The notes below the pieces were generated by a model. That model was not told the origin of the DNA and made no database searches. It was given only the letters and a program-made list of their open reading frames with translations. From Cladochytrium replicatum (taxonomy: Eukaryota > Chytridiomycota > Chytridiomycetes > Cladochytriales > Cladochytriaceae), in the NCBI GenBank assembly GCA_025526935.1, contig JAHLKD010000017.1:496001-560000 (forward strand): DNA of 64,000 nucleotides, read 5' to 3'. Shown here in pieces: positions 11,644 to 23,363 of the stretch. The translations under genes and the position numbers were made by a program. Within the stretch, counting starts at the first letter, position 1. The number at the start of each line of letters is the position of its first letter.

Positions 11644-13454
11644 ATGCCCGAATATCAACCCCACAATCCCAGCCACACAGGTAATTCGATGGCAGACATG
11701 ATATCGGGCGATGCTCAGGCGACTCCACTGTCGCTGAGCTATAGGCATTGAGCTATCTGCAGTGGATGTACAATGATCTTCATCTTTAGTGCTGCAGTTG
11801 ACCACCGATGCCCGCAACATGCACGGACTTCGTCACCAAGATTTCCAGCGCTACAGGTTCGGTACTTGGGACAAAAATTCTGCGAAATTATCGTCCTAAA
11901 TGCATTTTGAATAACAGGCAATTCTGCTCCCGAAAGATTCGAAGAAGCCGGGCAGCTGTTGGGCTTCAGCAACGACGACGAAAGTTTGAGAAGAAAGAGG
12001 TTGAACCGGAGCTCGTGAAAGACGAAAAGTAAATGGGAATGAAGATGAACCCAACTGATGCATCCTGACCACGATTCGGTGCAGGCACTTTCACATTTTG
12101 CTCTTCCGTGCTGAACGATGATGGTCGTACGCAATGGAGTTGAAGTCAGAGTCGGCGGAAAGCCCCGGAAGAAGCATCACCTGATTCAGAAGCTGCGTAG
12201 AGCAGCGCAGGCTGCGAATGAACTTCAAACCGTGTCAGGAAATGTCGTAGATGCGCGCACAATGCTGGAGCTGCAGGTACCAATACCGAACACGATTACG
12301 CAGACCAAGTAGCGGATTATTTTAAAGGCGTACGCTGAATCGATGGAAGGCTATGTCTACTTTGAGCAGCAGAAGTGGAACGAGGCTCTTGAAAATTTCG
12401 CTGCGGCCCGGACAATCTACGAGAGGCTCGCGAAAGCCGCTGCGACCCCGCATCAGGAAACGCTGTGCCAGAGTGCTGTGGACGCGTTAGATCCCAATAT
12501 CCGATATCCGGTACTGCGCGTACAATCTGAAGTTGAACGGTGGTCAGACGTTGGATGTGGGAGCCTTGATCGAGATGCAGAGCCGTGCTGGGTCTTTGGG
12601 ACTTCTGTCTTCGAAAGTAGAGGCGAGAAAAGTTGAATTATTCCAAGAGCATTGCAGCCTTACAACTCGAATTCTAGTCCATTCTCGCACAGGCGAGCGA
12701 GCCGCACAGATCCACTCTATATCTTGGAGGGGCAAATCAGTTCCGACAAAGTCGCACACTTTGGCTGAGTCGATCTTTCAGGCCCAGCAGCTCGCCGATG
12801 TTCTCGACAATACTACGGCAGAGGTGCCAGTGCAGAAAGTGCTGCAAAAGGCGGTAGAACCTGAAGATGATTCCAAGGCTGACAGGAAGTCCGTTGAAGA
12901 GCGAATGGATCTGTTCGATAAGGTGTTGGGAGCATAGTGAGAGCGAATGGAACTGTTCGATAAGTGTTGGGAGCAAGTCAAGAGCGATTACGACGCTGAA
13001 GATGCCGAGACGGTGAAGAAGCTCGCAGACAACCTTTCCGATCTTGAAACTCGCATTCGTGCTGAAAATGCGAGGAAGGTGCTCGAATCGGCGGGTGGCG
13101 TGGAATCAATCAGTTCAGGCGTGGAAGGATTGGGAATCGACGACGGAGCGTTTGTTGAGGTAAGTTTTTAATGAGACTTTAATCTGGTTATGCGTTTGAC
13201 TAATCATTCCCATTTAGCCTCCGCTCATTGACCGCCTGACATCCTTTGTCCCTACAATCGACCCGCAAAACCCGAATTTGGTCGCTTTCCCTCCACAATT
13301 GCGCCCAGTTGGCTGCAAACCTCTTTCGTTCGATGTTGGATTCAGCTACCTCGAATTCCCATGCTCGAATTTGAAACAATTGGCTAGTGGAAAAGAACGA
13401 ACGGAGTGGGTTGTGAATGCTACCGAGGATGAAGATGGGTCGAAAGGGACATGA
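11644..13454 (+). pseudogene. SRP68: SRP68 (signal recognition particle 68-kDa subunit), broken copy
   Basis: Exons spell an SRP68 protein: VLQLTTDARNMHGLRHQDF, then QFCSRKIRRSRAA, HFHILLFRAER, WSYAMELKSE, the TPR-like YFEQQKWNEALENF, a DPNIRY..CAYNLKLNGG block, ISWRGKSVPTK and a C-terminal PPLIDRLTSFVP. SRP68 with SRP72 holds the 7SL RNA S domain during ER targeting. The frame is broken several times: an in-frame TGA at 12119-12121 (looks like a GAT duplication), a lost base in the C run near 12164, a 7-bp tandem duplication (ATATCCG) near 12498, and a 42-bp tandem duplication (12899-12940 / 12941-12981) that brings in a stop. SRP68 is normally essential, so a second intact copy is expected elsewhere. 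Serious sequencing error is the alternative. Confidence 0.8.
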
Positions 13455-13859
13455 GGGGTCAAAAGCTGGGAAGGGTTTTTTCTCATCTTTGTTCACGATT
13501 GCACTGTTCTACCTCGATCCAAACCAATATACTTCTCCAACGATCAAACTCTGTCCCTAGTATCTGGCTCCATTGGATCGGGTTGTTTAATTGTGCGTCC
13601 GGAATTGGTGGATATCAGAGGGGGTGAATTGAGAGAGAAGAGCAATCCGCCGAGCAAATTTCTTGATCGACAGCATTCCAACGAGAGCTTTCAGAACTTT
13701 CGCACGAATCAGTTAGTGCCTGGGTTGTAGCTGTTTCATACACACAAAGATTGGTTTACTTTTTGCCATAAACAAGAACATGTTATGTCTGTGGTTGCAA
13801 ATCCAGTTTCTTCATGCGATTTTATGAAACAGACAGTAATCACCACACACATCTGACAA
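13455..13859. other. Convergent intergenic region between SRP68 and GH43
   Basis: About 400 bp that should hold the 3' ends of both flanking genes. No exon or structured element was seen. Confidence 0.45.
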
Positions 13860-15703
13860 TTATTGGTCATTCACATACGCATACTCAAAGTCTGAGAATG
13901 TGGCATCTCCTCCGTTTTGGCCAGTCGCAAACACTCCATAGAAGAGTCCCGTAAAACCACCTGCAACCTCAGTGGCCAGGTAGTGGAATTCCCCTCTCCC
14001 CTCGACCAATTCGATCTTCTTTTCTGGTTCCTCAGGATCAAACAAGCCAAAGTGGTACGACCGGTCCTCAAGTTTGCACTGTATCCACAGACGAAGAGCC
14101 GAGCCAGTATCAAGTTCTTTCCTCGCTACCTCTGCTTCAAGCGAACCAATGCGTCTGCGCACAACGACGGACAGCCCTGCTTGACCGACTGCCCGCGTGA
14201 CAAAGATGTCATAGTGATGGTTTGAGTTCATGTACACCGACAACCCTGCGGTGGTGTCGACGTCGTCTGCGCGAATCTGGACCAAGACGCTCGCGGACGA
14301 GTTGAGGTGCTGCTGTCGACGCGCAACAAACGAAACCGGAACGCCGTCGGTTAAAGTGTTCTTGCTTGCTTTGAGGACGAGCGAGTTTCCATTGGCAACG
14401 CCCGTGTCTGACCATCCGAGAGCGTTCCACTGGGGAAGCAGACGCCCATTGGCGTCGCCAAAGTCCTCGCGCCAAGTTCCCGAGGCGGGCCATTGGGCGA
14501 CAGCGGGGCCAGGGAGATCCGCGGACATTTCGATAAACACGCGAGCTGGTTTCGAGATGGCGTCGTGGGTGTTGATGAGCGGCCAGCCGTCAGATGAAAA
14601 GTATACGGGTGAGAGGATTGTCTCACGGCCGAGAATGTGGCCGAGGGGATAGGACGGAGGTCGCATACCTGAAATAAAGAGTTATCAGCTAGATCTTTTT
14701 TTGTTGCAATTTTATGTGACAAGATAACTCACCATGAAAGATGATGAACCAGTTCCCTTCACCGTCGTCAAAAAAGTCACCGTGTCCAACACCCTGAATC
14801 GGGCTCTGCAAACCCCGATGAGTCAGGAGCGGGTTGTATGGGCTACTTTCGTAAGGGCCAAACAGAGTCGTTGATCGAAACACAGTCAAGCTATGCGCGT
14901 ACTCAGTTCCTACGTACCATGCGCGTTAGTAGGTTTCACACATCGACACATATACTAGCACACCTCCTTCTGAGATCAAGAGGTAGTAGAACCCCTCACG
15001 TTTGTAAATGTGAGGACCTTCAGGATACCGCCCTCCGGTCCCACTGGTCAAGAACACAAAAGGGCTCAGCACGCCTGTAGCCAAGTCAATCTCCGCCGCC
15101 TGAATCCCCCACTCGTGCTTGTCATCGCTGAAGATGTAGTCCGGGGGTGTGTACGCAGGCGTCCGGGAGGAAGTGAGTACGATTTTTCCCGATTCCTCAT
15201 CCAAGTACAGACTGGGGTCGATGCCCTGAACGCTCGGCAACCATATCGGGTCGGACCACGAGCCCCATTCAAAGATGTTCTTCGTGGAGACGTAGAACAT
15301 GCCCCATCGCTCGGAACTGGATGCCTTCTCGGCGTCAGGATCGTCAGGACCCGGCGCCGACTCGTTCGTGGTGATCAGGTAGAATGTCCCAAAGATAAAA
15401 CGGAGGGTCACGGCATAGATGCCTTTGAAAGCGGTGTGTTGTTTAGTGGAGCTCAGCGGGAGCTGCGACGGACGGGTGAGGATGTTGTTGATTAGAGTCC
15501 AGTCTACAAGGTTCCGAGAATGGTACACGGGAATTCCTGGAAGGCAGGTGAGGGTTTACTTGCAATCCAGAGAAGGAACTGTGGTTACCTGGCGAATATT
15601 CGAAAGAGGAAGTCACCAAGAAGTAGTCCTTATCGACCCTGCAGATGGACGGATCGCTGGATTGTCCCGGAATAATTGGGTTGCGGTACGTTTGGACGGT
15701 CAT
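13860..15703 (-). CDS. Glycoside hydrolase family 43 (beta-xylosidase / arabinofuranosidase type)
   Basis: A five-bladed propeller glycosidase of family GH43, probably acting on xylo- or arabino-oligosaccharides. The N-terminus MTVQTYRNPIIPGQSSDPSI carries the catalytic-base Asp in SDPSI. QGIDPSLYLDE holds the pKa-modulating Asp, and RYPEGPHIYKREG holds the acid Glu. The long last exon (about 14666-13860) is a lectin-like beta-sandwich C-domain (WREDFGDANGRLLPQWN, FSDFEYAYVND), as in GH43 xylosidases. Exons are split by about three short introns near 15540, 14930 and 14680. All three catalytic residues are present. There is no signal peptide, so the enzyme is probably intracellular and would need imported oligosaccharides. 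The start is the ATG at 15703. Confidence 0.87.
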
Positions 15704-16738
15704 TGCTGGTGCAGGAGAGCTGATCAGCTGTGACTAAATACACCGATGCCATCGGCCATTTTAGTCTCAAATTTGTCTTTCACGTCACACACAGGAAAAC
15801 TTTCATCCACGCGTGCAGGAGGTGCACGTGTGACTGGCTCGGTGGAAGTTCGTACAGTTAGAGATCCCGGGCTTAAACCACACAAACGCTACTACTATAT
15901 TGTCGTTCGTCAGTCCTGCAATCCCATGTCTGGGTGCTGTGAGCTCGAGATTCAGGACTGAAACCACTCTACTTTATTGTTATTGACTACTTTATTGAGT
16001 GAAACACAACGACTCTCCAAATTCTGCAAGCCAGTGCAAAAGCGGAGCCAAAAACTAAACAAAAAAGCAAAACAATCGATAAAGAAATCTAACAGAAAAG
16101 TTAACGCACATAAACAAAGAACGCCTAAAACAAAAGAATCAAAATAATTCTAAAAAAGGGTACACCGACACATAAAATTTATGTCTTAAGGCAAAGAAGA
16201 TAGAAATCTCCTGGAAGGAAGATTGAAAAAACAAAAACAAAATCGCTTACGATCATTTAGTTCAACCCAGAAACAAAAGATTACCAGGTTGAAAGTGATG
16301 TATGAGGGATCATTTCTTCTGGCGAGCTGATCAGTGCCCAGCCGCCAGGAAGAAAAAAGAGAAAGACTCAAAGAGCAAAGGATATAGAGATGGTGTTTCA
16401 AATGAAACCGCATGCTATAACAAACATCAAGGGGATAAAGTGAAAACCGTATCTGAGGAATCACACGGGAGTAAAGGACGTACACCGCGGATTGGTCATA
16501 GTGATGAATTTCCAAAATAGAATATCAAAAAAGAAATTAAAGATAGAGAATATAAAAAGTAATGATCATGCGAGTAGGATAAATGAATTGAGGGATGATG
16601 ATCAAGATGTTGAGTGAGAAAACACTGTTAAGCACGATAATCTCGCAAATATCAGGGGGGGAATATAGAGAAATAACTCAAAAGGAAACCGCAAATGAAA
16701 GTCCCACTCGTTTTGTAGTTCGTTTTTCGACTCTTTAA
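15704..16738. other. Intergenic region with an A-rich tract
   Basis: Promoter side of GH43 and 3' flank of the SPRY gene. The plus strand is strikingly A-rich from about 16010 to 16170. Short open frames here show no similarity to a known family. Confidence 0.5.
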
Positions 16739-18277
16739 TCACTCCATCTCGGGGACCACGTGCTCAGCTGCCGCCTTTTTCCACTCCGCGACCGCTTTCC
16801 GGAAATCAAACGAGAACGGCCGGCCGCCATAGTTCACCTGGATAACACTCACGCCCGAAGAGAAAATCGCAGCGTACAGTTGCCGGTGCGGCGTCCCCGA
16901 TCCCGGATCCGAGTCTTCCGATCCGGCTCCCATGTCGATCGGGTCCGAGAGACCCCGGGCACCAAAGTATACGAGCTTGCCGTCGTGGGTGAAAAAGACG
17001 GTGCCGGTGTGCGGGTTGTAGCCGACTCCGACGACCACGGTGCGGGTGTACGTTGGCAGGTCGGCGGAGACCGGGGAGGGCGAGGAAGCGTAGACTTTAC
17101 CGTCACTTTTTGAAGAAGAATTGCATCAGTTTAAATGCGAAATAATATGTCGGTGATCTGTCGCTCAAACCTCGAGTAACCGATAGAAGTTCTGCACCAA
17201 CCAACTGGGACGGAGTCCGGGAACGGCTTCGCGACAAGCCCGATCGACATAGACGGTGGCTGTCCGGCACTCGCCCAACGGTTCACGCCCATCTTCTCGT
17301 CGCTAACGCCATCTTCAATGCCGACTTCAAAGTACCTCCACCCCGAGGGACCCTCGTTGATCTGGTCGTCCCTGAGCGGCGAGCGGGAGATGCAAGAGAC
17401 CGGGTGCGGGGACGAGAAACGGACCCTGAACACGCCGTCGTGGTCGAATAGCGCTTGGCCTGCCGGGGTGGTGATGGAAGGGCGACGGCGGCGGTTCGGC
17501 GTGGCCGGTGAAGATGGAGGTGGATTGCGAGAGAGCACGCGGGAAATGATCAAGGTACTCGGTACCACGGAGGAAGGGGTGAGGGGTTCGGGACGGAGCG
17601 CTTCATAGGCGCGAGATTGCCCGGGGGTAGATGCATAGGTCTAATATACAGTAGATTAGATTCTGTATCAGCAGCGGCGAAATGTATTTTACCTCGATGG
17701 ACGGCGTCTTTTGCATGACCAGAGGAGAGGACGACGATGCTTCCATGACAGGAGGAAGTGACACCGACCATGTCATAGAGGGAGGGAGCGAATCCGCAGA
17801 CCTCGAGATCTGCGGTTTCACTTTCCTTGACGTGCTCTTCTCCGACTTCCTGCTCTTCGGCGAGGCATGTATAGCTGCGGCCGGCGCCGAAATCGGTGAC
17901 GGCGCGTTCACAACCGATCTTGCAGCCTCCAGATCTGGAGATCCACTTCCCTCTCTCGGCAACGGTGCGTTCCCTCGAACCAATGCCCAGTTGTGGATCT
18001 TGTGTTTGGGCGACTCGAGTGCAGATACTTCAACAATGACTATCCCAGCTCTCACGGGCAGTTGTTGGTTGTTTTGGGAGCGGTGAATCCATTTTGTGGA
18101 ATAGAAGGTGAGTGCGCCGATTGCGATAGTGGCAAGGCCGACGAGAGCGACGATGGTAGCGATGGAGGAGACTGGCGATGCAGGGGAGGAATTTGTCTGA
18201 TCACCAGCAGATGCTGGAGAGGCAGCAACGCACGAAGCAACGAGCACCAGAGCAAAAGCAGCAGCAGCGTTGAGCAT
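16739..18277 (-). CDS. Membrane-anchored SPRY-domain protein (Ssh4/Ear1-like)
   Basis: The product starts MLNAAAAFALVLVASC, a signal peptide or anchor. A second hydrophobic segment follows (ATIVALVGLATIAIGAL), then a Ser/Pro-rich basic linker, then a SPRY/B30.2 domain: GWRYFEVGIEDG, MSIGLVAKPFP, PVGWCRTSIGYSRDGKVY, VVGVGYNPHTGTVFFTHDGK and AIFSSGVSVIQVNYG. A luminal N-terminus, one TM and a cytosolic SPRY domain match yeast Ssh4 and Ear1, endosomal adaptors that bring cargo to the Rsp5 ubiquitin ligase. I did not find a clear PPxY motif, so the adaptor role is inferred from architecture. Two short introns lie near 17100 and 17640. The ATG at 18277 is preferred because it begins the hydrophobic leader. 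Confidence 0.78.
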
Positions 18278-19019
18278 TTCAGCAGCGCAGCCGAACAGAG
18301 AGGGAAACCTGGGGAGGAGGAAGTTTGTTGTGAAGAGCCGTCGGAAGGACGAAGGGCTGGGTGGGGAATAGTTAATGGTTTTAATAATGGAAATGAACAG
18401 ACCACAGATCATGATCACAGATCACAGATCAGATTTGACGGCCTATGATTATAATGTGAGCCTTGAGGACTTTCGCGGCAAACAGAAAACAAGAACATCA
18501 GACAAACACCTCCTTCTTGCACATCCACGGCCGATCGCCCGTGCTGGTTGGAGTACATGAATATCATTTGGATATTCTTGGCTGCACAGACATCCCTGTT
18601 CACCGAGTATGGACTCGGGCTGGGGAGTGGGAAAGAATTAGGTTGAGTTGGCTACGAATGATGGGGATAGAAGATGAATCTGCGAATCAGTTTGGGAGGA
18701 ATCAAGGTCAAAACACCACCCAATCTCTCAAACTTCTCTACCAGTCATAATCCAAGCTCAAAAAACATATCAGGAGGCAATGCTATGGTTTGTACATACA
18801 ATAACACTCTCACCTGTGCCTTCTTACCACCCACAACAACTCCTAGAACTTGATAAGTCTCATTCAATTCTTCACTTCTATACCCAAATTAAAAAGTGTT
18901 CCTAAATAACTGATATCCAAACAGTTCCCACCTACTCTGTGGATCCAAGCGCACAGAGCATTTGCTGCAGTTGCTGCAACAAGACGGGCAACAAAACAAC
19001 CTAAAGCAAGAAGTGCGCT
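18278..19019. other. Stretch without a recognisable gene
   Basis: Upstream flank of the SPRY gene up to the edge of the transposon nest. No exon or motif was seen. Confidence 0.4.
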
Positions 19020-19670
19020 AATTACATCGGCATCGGAAATTTTGAACTATTCTATCCAGGGACTATCCACTTGAAGTGCACATTTGGAACCCATGGACAT
19101 GGATGAGAATAACACTGCATGTGAGCGTTATCACATCAATTTGGGAGATTAGGCAGCGCTAATTCAAACTCTACCAGAGGGGAGAAGTGGCAACAAGAAT
19201 GACAGTGAAAGAGGTGAGAGACTACAAGAATGTTCATTGTATCTAGATTCTCATCATGGCAACATCCTACGGCCTTCTAGAGCGGGCAGAAGAGGAGAGC
19301 TCAGAGGATCTCTGTGCAGCTGCGCGACACATCTACTGATGCTCTCTTGGGAACTCCTCCGGCGAAGAGGCATATCGAGCAGGACAATGTCTTTGTCAAA
19401 CAGTACTGCATCAAGATTGGCATCGAGAAGATCATCGTGGATGTTCACCTGATTCCAGTCATGCAAAATTTCGCTCGCCAAATGAATAAGTTTCCTGGTT
19501 TGCTCCCAGAGCTCAACTCTAGCGTGCTACTGGGAAATACAACAGATGACCCACTGTATATTGTGCAAATGGTCTTGGAAGAATTATGGAGAAGAAAGGG
19601 ATCACTGCTAGTGTGGGCTCAGGATATGAAGAAGGCCTTTGACTCACAGAGCCCTGTGGCGAAGGGTTGA
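19020..19670 (+). mobile_element. Reverse-transcriptase remnant, plus-strand copy of the 8.4 kb element
   Basis: The open frame at 19314-19670 reads MQLRDTSTDALLGTPP, IGIEKIIVDVHLIPVMQNF, FPGLLPELN and WAQDMKKAFDS. The last is the start of a reverse-transcriptase motif (QD.KKAFDS). It ends soon after, so only the N-terminal edge of RT is kept. Flanking DNA matches the minus-strand copy at 8.3-8.8 kb. It is probably a LINE-like element, truncated at its 3' side where copia sequence begins. Confidence 0.55.
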
Positions 19671-19869
19671 GCATTCAGAGCAGTGCATGTGCCTTATCAT
19701 GCAGCGTCGTTTTTGATAAAGATCGCATCGGCTGGATTCTCTCAGATATTGCTGGCAAGTGGGCTATCAGAGCCTTTCCCAGTCGGTGTTGACCTGTCTC
19801 CTGAAAGTAAAATAACCTTCAAGTAGCTCTCCTTGCTTCTACAGCAATCTGCAAGCTAAGTCCGAACAC

Positions 19870-20740
19870 TAGGAGCAAGTGAATCAACCTCGTAGGCTAC
19901 CTTTCGGCTTTCGCATCTGGGACCCTGAAAGGAAAGTGATTGTGAGGAGCAAGTTGGTGGTGTTTAATGAGAGTCGCACTTGGAAAGATAGAATGAATAC
20001 TTACTCCCTCGAACTGGTCTCTCTTCTCCCCAAACACAAAGATCAACGGTTGATTTTGACTGTGACACCGATAGCGAAAGCCACAACGATAACAGTAGCC
20101 ACAACGATAACAGTAGCAACAACGATAACACTAGCAACAACGATAACACTAGCGACAACGACAACGTGAACGTCCCCAGCAACAGGCACAGGGGAGAATG
20201 GACCAGTTCAAGCAACAAGGGAGCAAGTATGAACAAGAACCTACCACCGAGCATGATTGACGATGTGGACGATGAGAATGATGTAGAATAGTACGATACT
20301 GAGTATCTTGACAAGCAGAGTGAACCTTCGACGATTCCTCCATCACCTACGCCTGCACCGCGCGCTGCACCGCCAACACCCGCACGTTGCAGCTAGAGGA
20401 TTCCTATACCCGTTGGCCGGTGCGGGTACAGACAAGACAGAGCGGTAGGAACGAGCAAAAATATGTTGGCTAAGATTGCAAGGTGTCGGCAGATCAGCTC
20501 AGCCAAGGTCACTTCGCTGTACATGCACAACAAGCTGAAGAACTACGAGGATGCAATGGCGAGGGATGAAGTGGAGCAGTGGAAGAAAGCAATGGACGAG
20601 GAGATTCAATCGCTCCTTGAGAATTCAACCTGGCAACTTCTTAGAAGACCCCAAGGCAGCAACATCATCAAGTCAGGGTGGAATTACAGGTACAAGACAA
20701 ACAGGCATAAAGCAATGGGAGGTCCTACAGAAGTCCAGAA
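19870..20740 (+). mobile_element. Ty1/copia LTR-retrotransposon fossil, part 1 (integrase end and start of RT)
   Basis: Protein similarity to copia pol: the integrase C-terminal pattern FGFRIWDPERKVIVRSKLVVF, and then the region just before the reverse transcriptase (KNYEDAMARDEVEQWKKAMD, ENSTWQLL). It is broken. A second part of the same class lies at 23.6-24.3 kb on the same strand, with a hAT element and other DNA between, so this is probably one old copy split by later insertions. Confidence 0.7.
20079..20170. repeat. 18-bp tandem repeat
   Basis: About five copies of an 18-bp unit (ACAACGATAACAGTAGCC and variants with CACTAGCA) run head to tail within the copia fossil, coding for a Thr/Ile-rich low-complexity stretch between integrase and RT. 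Confidence 0.85.
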
Positions 20741-20744
20741 TGGT

Positions 20745-21680
20745 TTGAGTGTTTTCGAGGTTATATCAAAGGCAATTGAGGGGTCTCTAGATATCCAACA
20801 CTTCCGCTTGTTATTCCATTTTACAACGATCTTATCGATCAACTGGAGGACCTAGAAGAGGCAGAATTGGACGAAACTTTCACCAAAGCATTTCGAAATA
20901 CACTAGATAAGCTGAGAATATATTGCTCAATCGCTAAGAGCCCGTGTTTAGCAGTTGCTACGGTACTCGATCCTCGTTTTAAGGATCAATATTATCGATT
21001 TTCAAAGGCTTGGGAGAAAGATGTAGGAAGGGATCAGGTCACCCTAGTGCGGAAAGTCTGGGAGGAATCGTATAAGTCATGAAAATCAAGAACAGTGGTG
21101 CCGATGTTTTTGGAAACACGCCAGAACGTCGACACAATTCGAGTGGAGCTTCCGGTGATAGACAGAAAAAAACGGACGCTGAACGCTTGAGAGCCATTAG
21201 ATCCGTTTTCATCTGGCCAGAAGAGATTCCTGAGGAAAAAGATGAGCTGGATCGCTATCTTGGCGATCAGGTACTCCGCGGTATTGATTCTGATGGGAAG
21301 CCAATCAATATTATGGACTGGTGGAAGACTGTTGAAGTGTGAACTTTCCAGCCCTAAGCCAGATGGCAATGGACTATTTAGGAATACCAGCAACAAGCGC
21401 TCCAGTCGAACGAAATTTTTCAGCCGGGGTTGATTTGGTACCTGCAACTCGCAACCGCCTTGCTCCAAGAACAATAAATGCGTTGATGTGCCGTCATGAC
21501 TGGTTGCATCAATTGAGTGCTGAAGAACCGTTCAAAAATGATTCCCTAGATTCAAAAAGTGATGTTAGTGAGGATTTTGTAAAGGTGCATAATTTTGGCG
21601 AGGATTTTGATGTGGTATTAGAGTTGGAAGCAACCCACTCTTTTAAATATAAATTGTTGTTTAGACTGTTCATCTGTTGA
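20745..21680 (+). mobile_element. hAT-family DNA transposase remnant
   Basis: Frames along this stretch carry the C-terminal half of a hAT transposase: VATVLDPRFKDQYYRF, then INIMDWWKTVEV, FPALSQMAMDYLGIPATSAP, VERNFSAG and RNRLAPRTINALMCRHDWL. The last group is the hAT dimerisation domain with its conserved Trp and SA..ERxFS. The coding is interrupted: a stop at about 21082, then frame changes between 21080 and 21340. The N-terminal BED finger was not found. It separates two pieces of a copia fossil, so it probably jumped into it. Confidence 0.75.
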
Positions 21681-21726
21681 AGTACCGTCCAGGAGTTGAG
21701 AAAGTGACCGCCTGGACTGAATCCTA

Positions 21727-23227
21727 TTGCGAGTAGTATTTGTAGAGAGGTTGATTGTACTTGATCAAGATTTGCTCATTGACGGACTCTGTCCTGCTTC
21801 AGACATACGACTTTGGTATCGAAAATTCAAAGCAAGCGGCCACAGCTATGACTCGGAGGACTTCATCAGCAACTGTCAAACAAATCGTGATGAATGCGGC
21901 CCAAGATTTGTTCTTCAAGGGTTGATCGACCGACTTAACTCTGACAGCAAGCTAGTTCGTCAAGCCCTGAATGAAATTCACGATGAATGCAGTGGACGAA
22001 CGGAGTTCATAACAGCAGCAAACACCTATCGTATGGAGTGCTTGAAAAGCTCTTCCTTTCAGAAGGAAACAACATTTCTGGACTTTTACAGGTGGCAGGG
22101 ACACAAGTACGGCATTTACAGAGGAATGCCTGTCACTGCAAAGGTTGAAGAGTTCCAAGCGACCATCAAACGAGCAGATGAGGACCGTGAAAGGACAAAA
22201 CAGGTCCTCAAACAGTCAGAACGACTGTTGAACATGACAAAAGATCTTGAAGAGACGGCAATGAACGAGAGAAGGACCCGCATTGCAGCAGAAGAAGGCT
22301 CTCATTGATGAATTGGGCAGGGCGGGTGCATTGATTCAGCACGGCGAGCAAGAAGAGCTAGCAAGATTCAGGGAGATCACCGCTGCAATGGAAAGGGAGA
22401 AGGAGGCAACTTCCCAGGAGATTTCACAATGGAAATCACGTGTGACCGCTCTAGAGGGAGAGCTTGCTGCTCTGAAACGACAGGCTGGTCATTCAGAAGC
22501 TGCAGCACCTGCGGCGCCAACATCAACAGGCGGCCTAATAAGCATATTGTCGGCTATCAAGGGGATTGGTAGAATTCCGAAGGTACATCGAACCAGTTCT
22601 CCAACGAGTTCCCTTGCATTGCTTAGCCTGCAGCAGCACCGCCGTACGGCTATCCTTTTGGTGAAAGAGGTCATCCAGGGTATCTGCTTCCAGATGCATA
22701 AGATCAATGAGGTTATTTATGACCTTAAATTGCCGTCTCTTCCACCATCAATCAAGTAAGTCAACGTTAACTACGAATTCCTCTCCCGAAATGAGTTCTT
22801 ACGGTTCATATTTGTTGAATCAGACGACCGCTCAAGCCGAATATCAACTTCAAGTAGCAGTGCTCGGAGCAGCCTTACTCTTCTTAGGGTGCACATTTTG
22901 CTCGGAAACTGGATACGGCACAATAATTCGCTAAGTCCGTCTGCCACTATCTATCGCATGTTCAGGGCATTAGTGGATGCATATCCTTCTGAGTGGCTAA
23001 GGTTCTGGACGGCATACATCAGGCATCTTTCGTCCATAACGCTCCCTGAGGTGGATTGGAAACCTTGGAAGACAGGTTTAGCCAACGATTTCATGCTTTC
23101 AAATGACGACATCGATTGGTTCATCAGGACTGGGTTGGCGAAGGACGTAACCAGTGGTGGATGGGACTCTGACAATATGAACCAGATACAGAAGCTGATT
23201 TGGGCTGTTCCACCTATCAACTTGTGA
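21727..23227 (+). CDS. Unrecognised coiled-coil protein gene inside the transposon nest
   Basis: Frames at 21727-22308, 22283-22759 and about 22968-23227 look like parts of one gene. The first is a globular segment (LLIDGLCPASDIRLWYRKF, FLDFYRWQGHKYGIYRGMP) leading into a long charged coiled coil. The second continues the coil (EREKEATSQEISQWKSRVTALEG) and ends at a GTAAGT site at 22756. The third (SEWLRFWTAYIRHLSS, NDDIDWFIRTGLAKDV) may be a downstream exon beginning after the AG near 22967. The change of frame at about 22290 has no intron to explain it, so the gene may be damaged. I do not recognise the family. It could be cargo of a transposon, a captured host gene or a virus-derived gene. 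Confidence 0.45.
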
Positions 23228-23363
23228 TTGTTCAGTGGAGTTTTGTTTCTTTTTACGATAGTGTTTCTAAATAACACACTGTCCACACAGACACAAAGTG
23301 TTCATGTAAATATCCGTGGTCTAACTCAAAGTTCAATCAATCCTCTCCTGGGCAGCAAAAACC

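Noticed and set aside
11353-12134. Minus-strand open frames opposite the SRP68 5' part
   Set aside because: Composition is not protein-like, and the plus strand has clear SRP68 exons with splice sites.
20000-20346. Leu/Ser-rich minus-strand frame that looks like a membrane protein
   Set aside because: It is the reverse of the 18-bp tandem repeat in the copia fossil.
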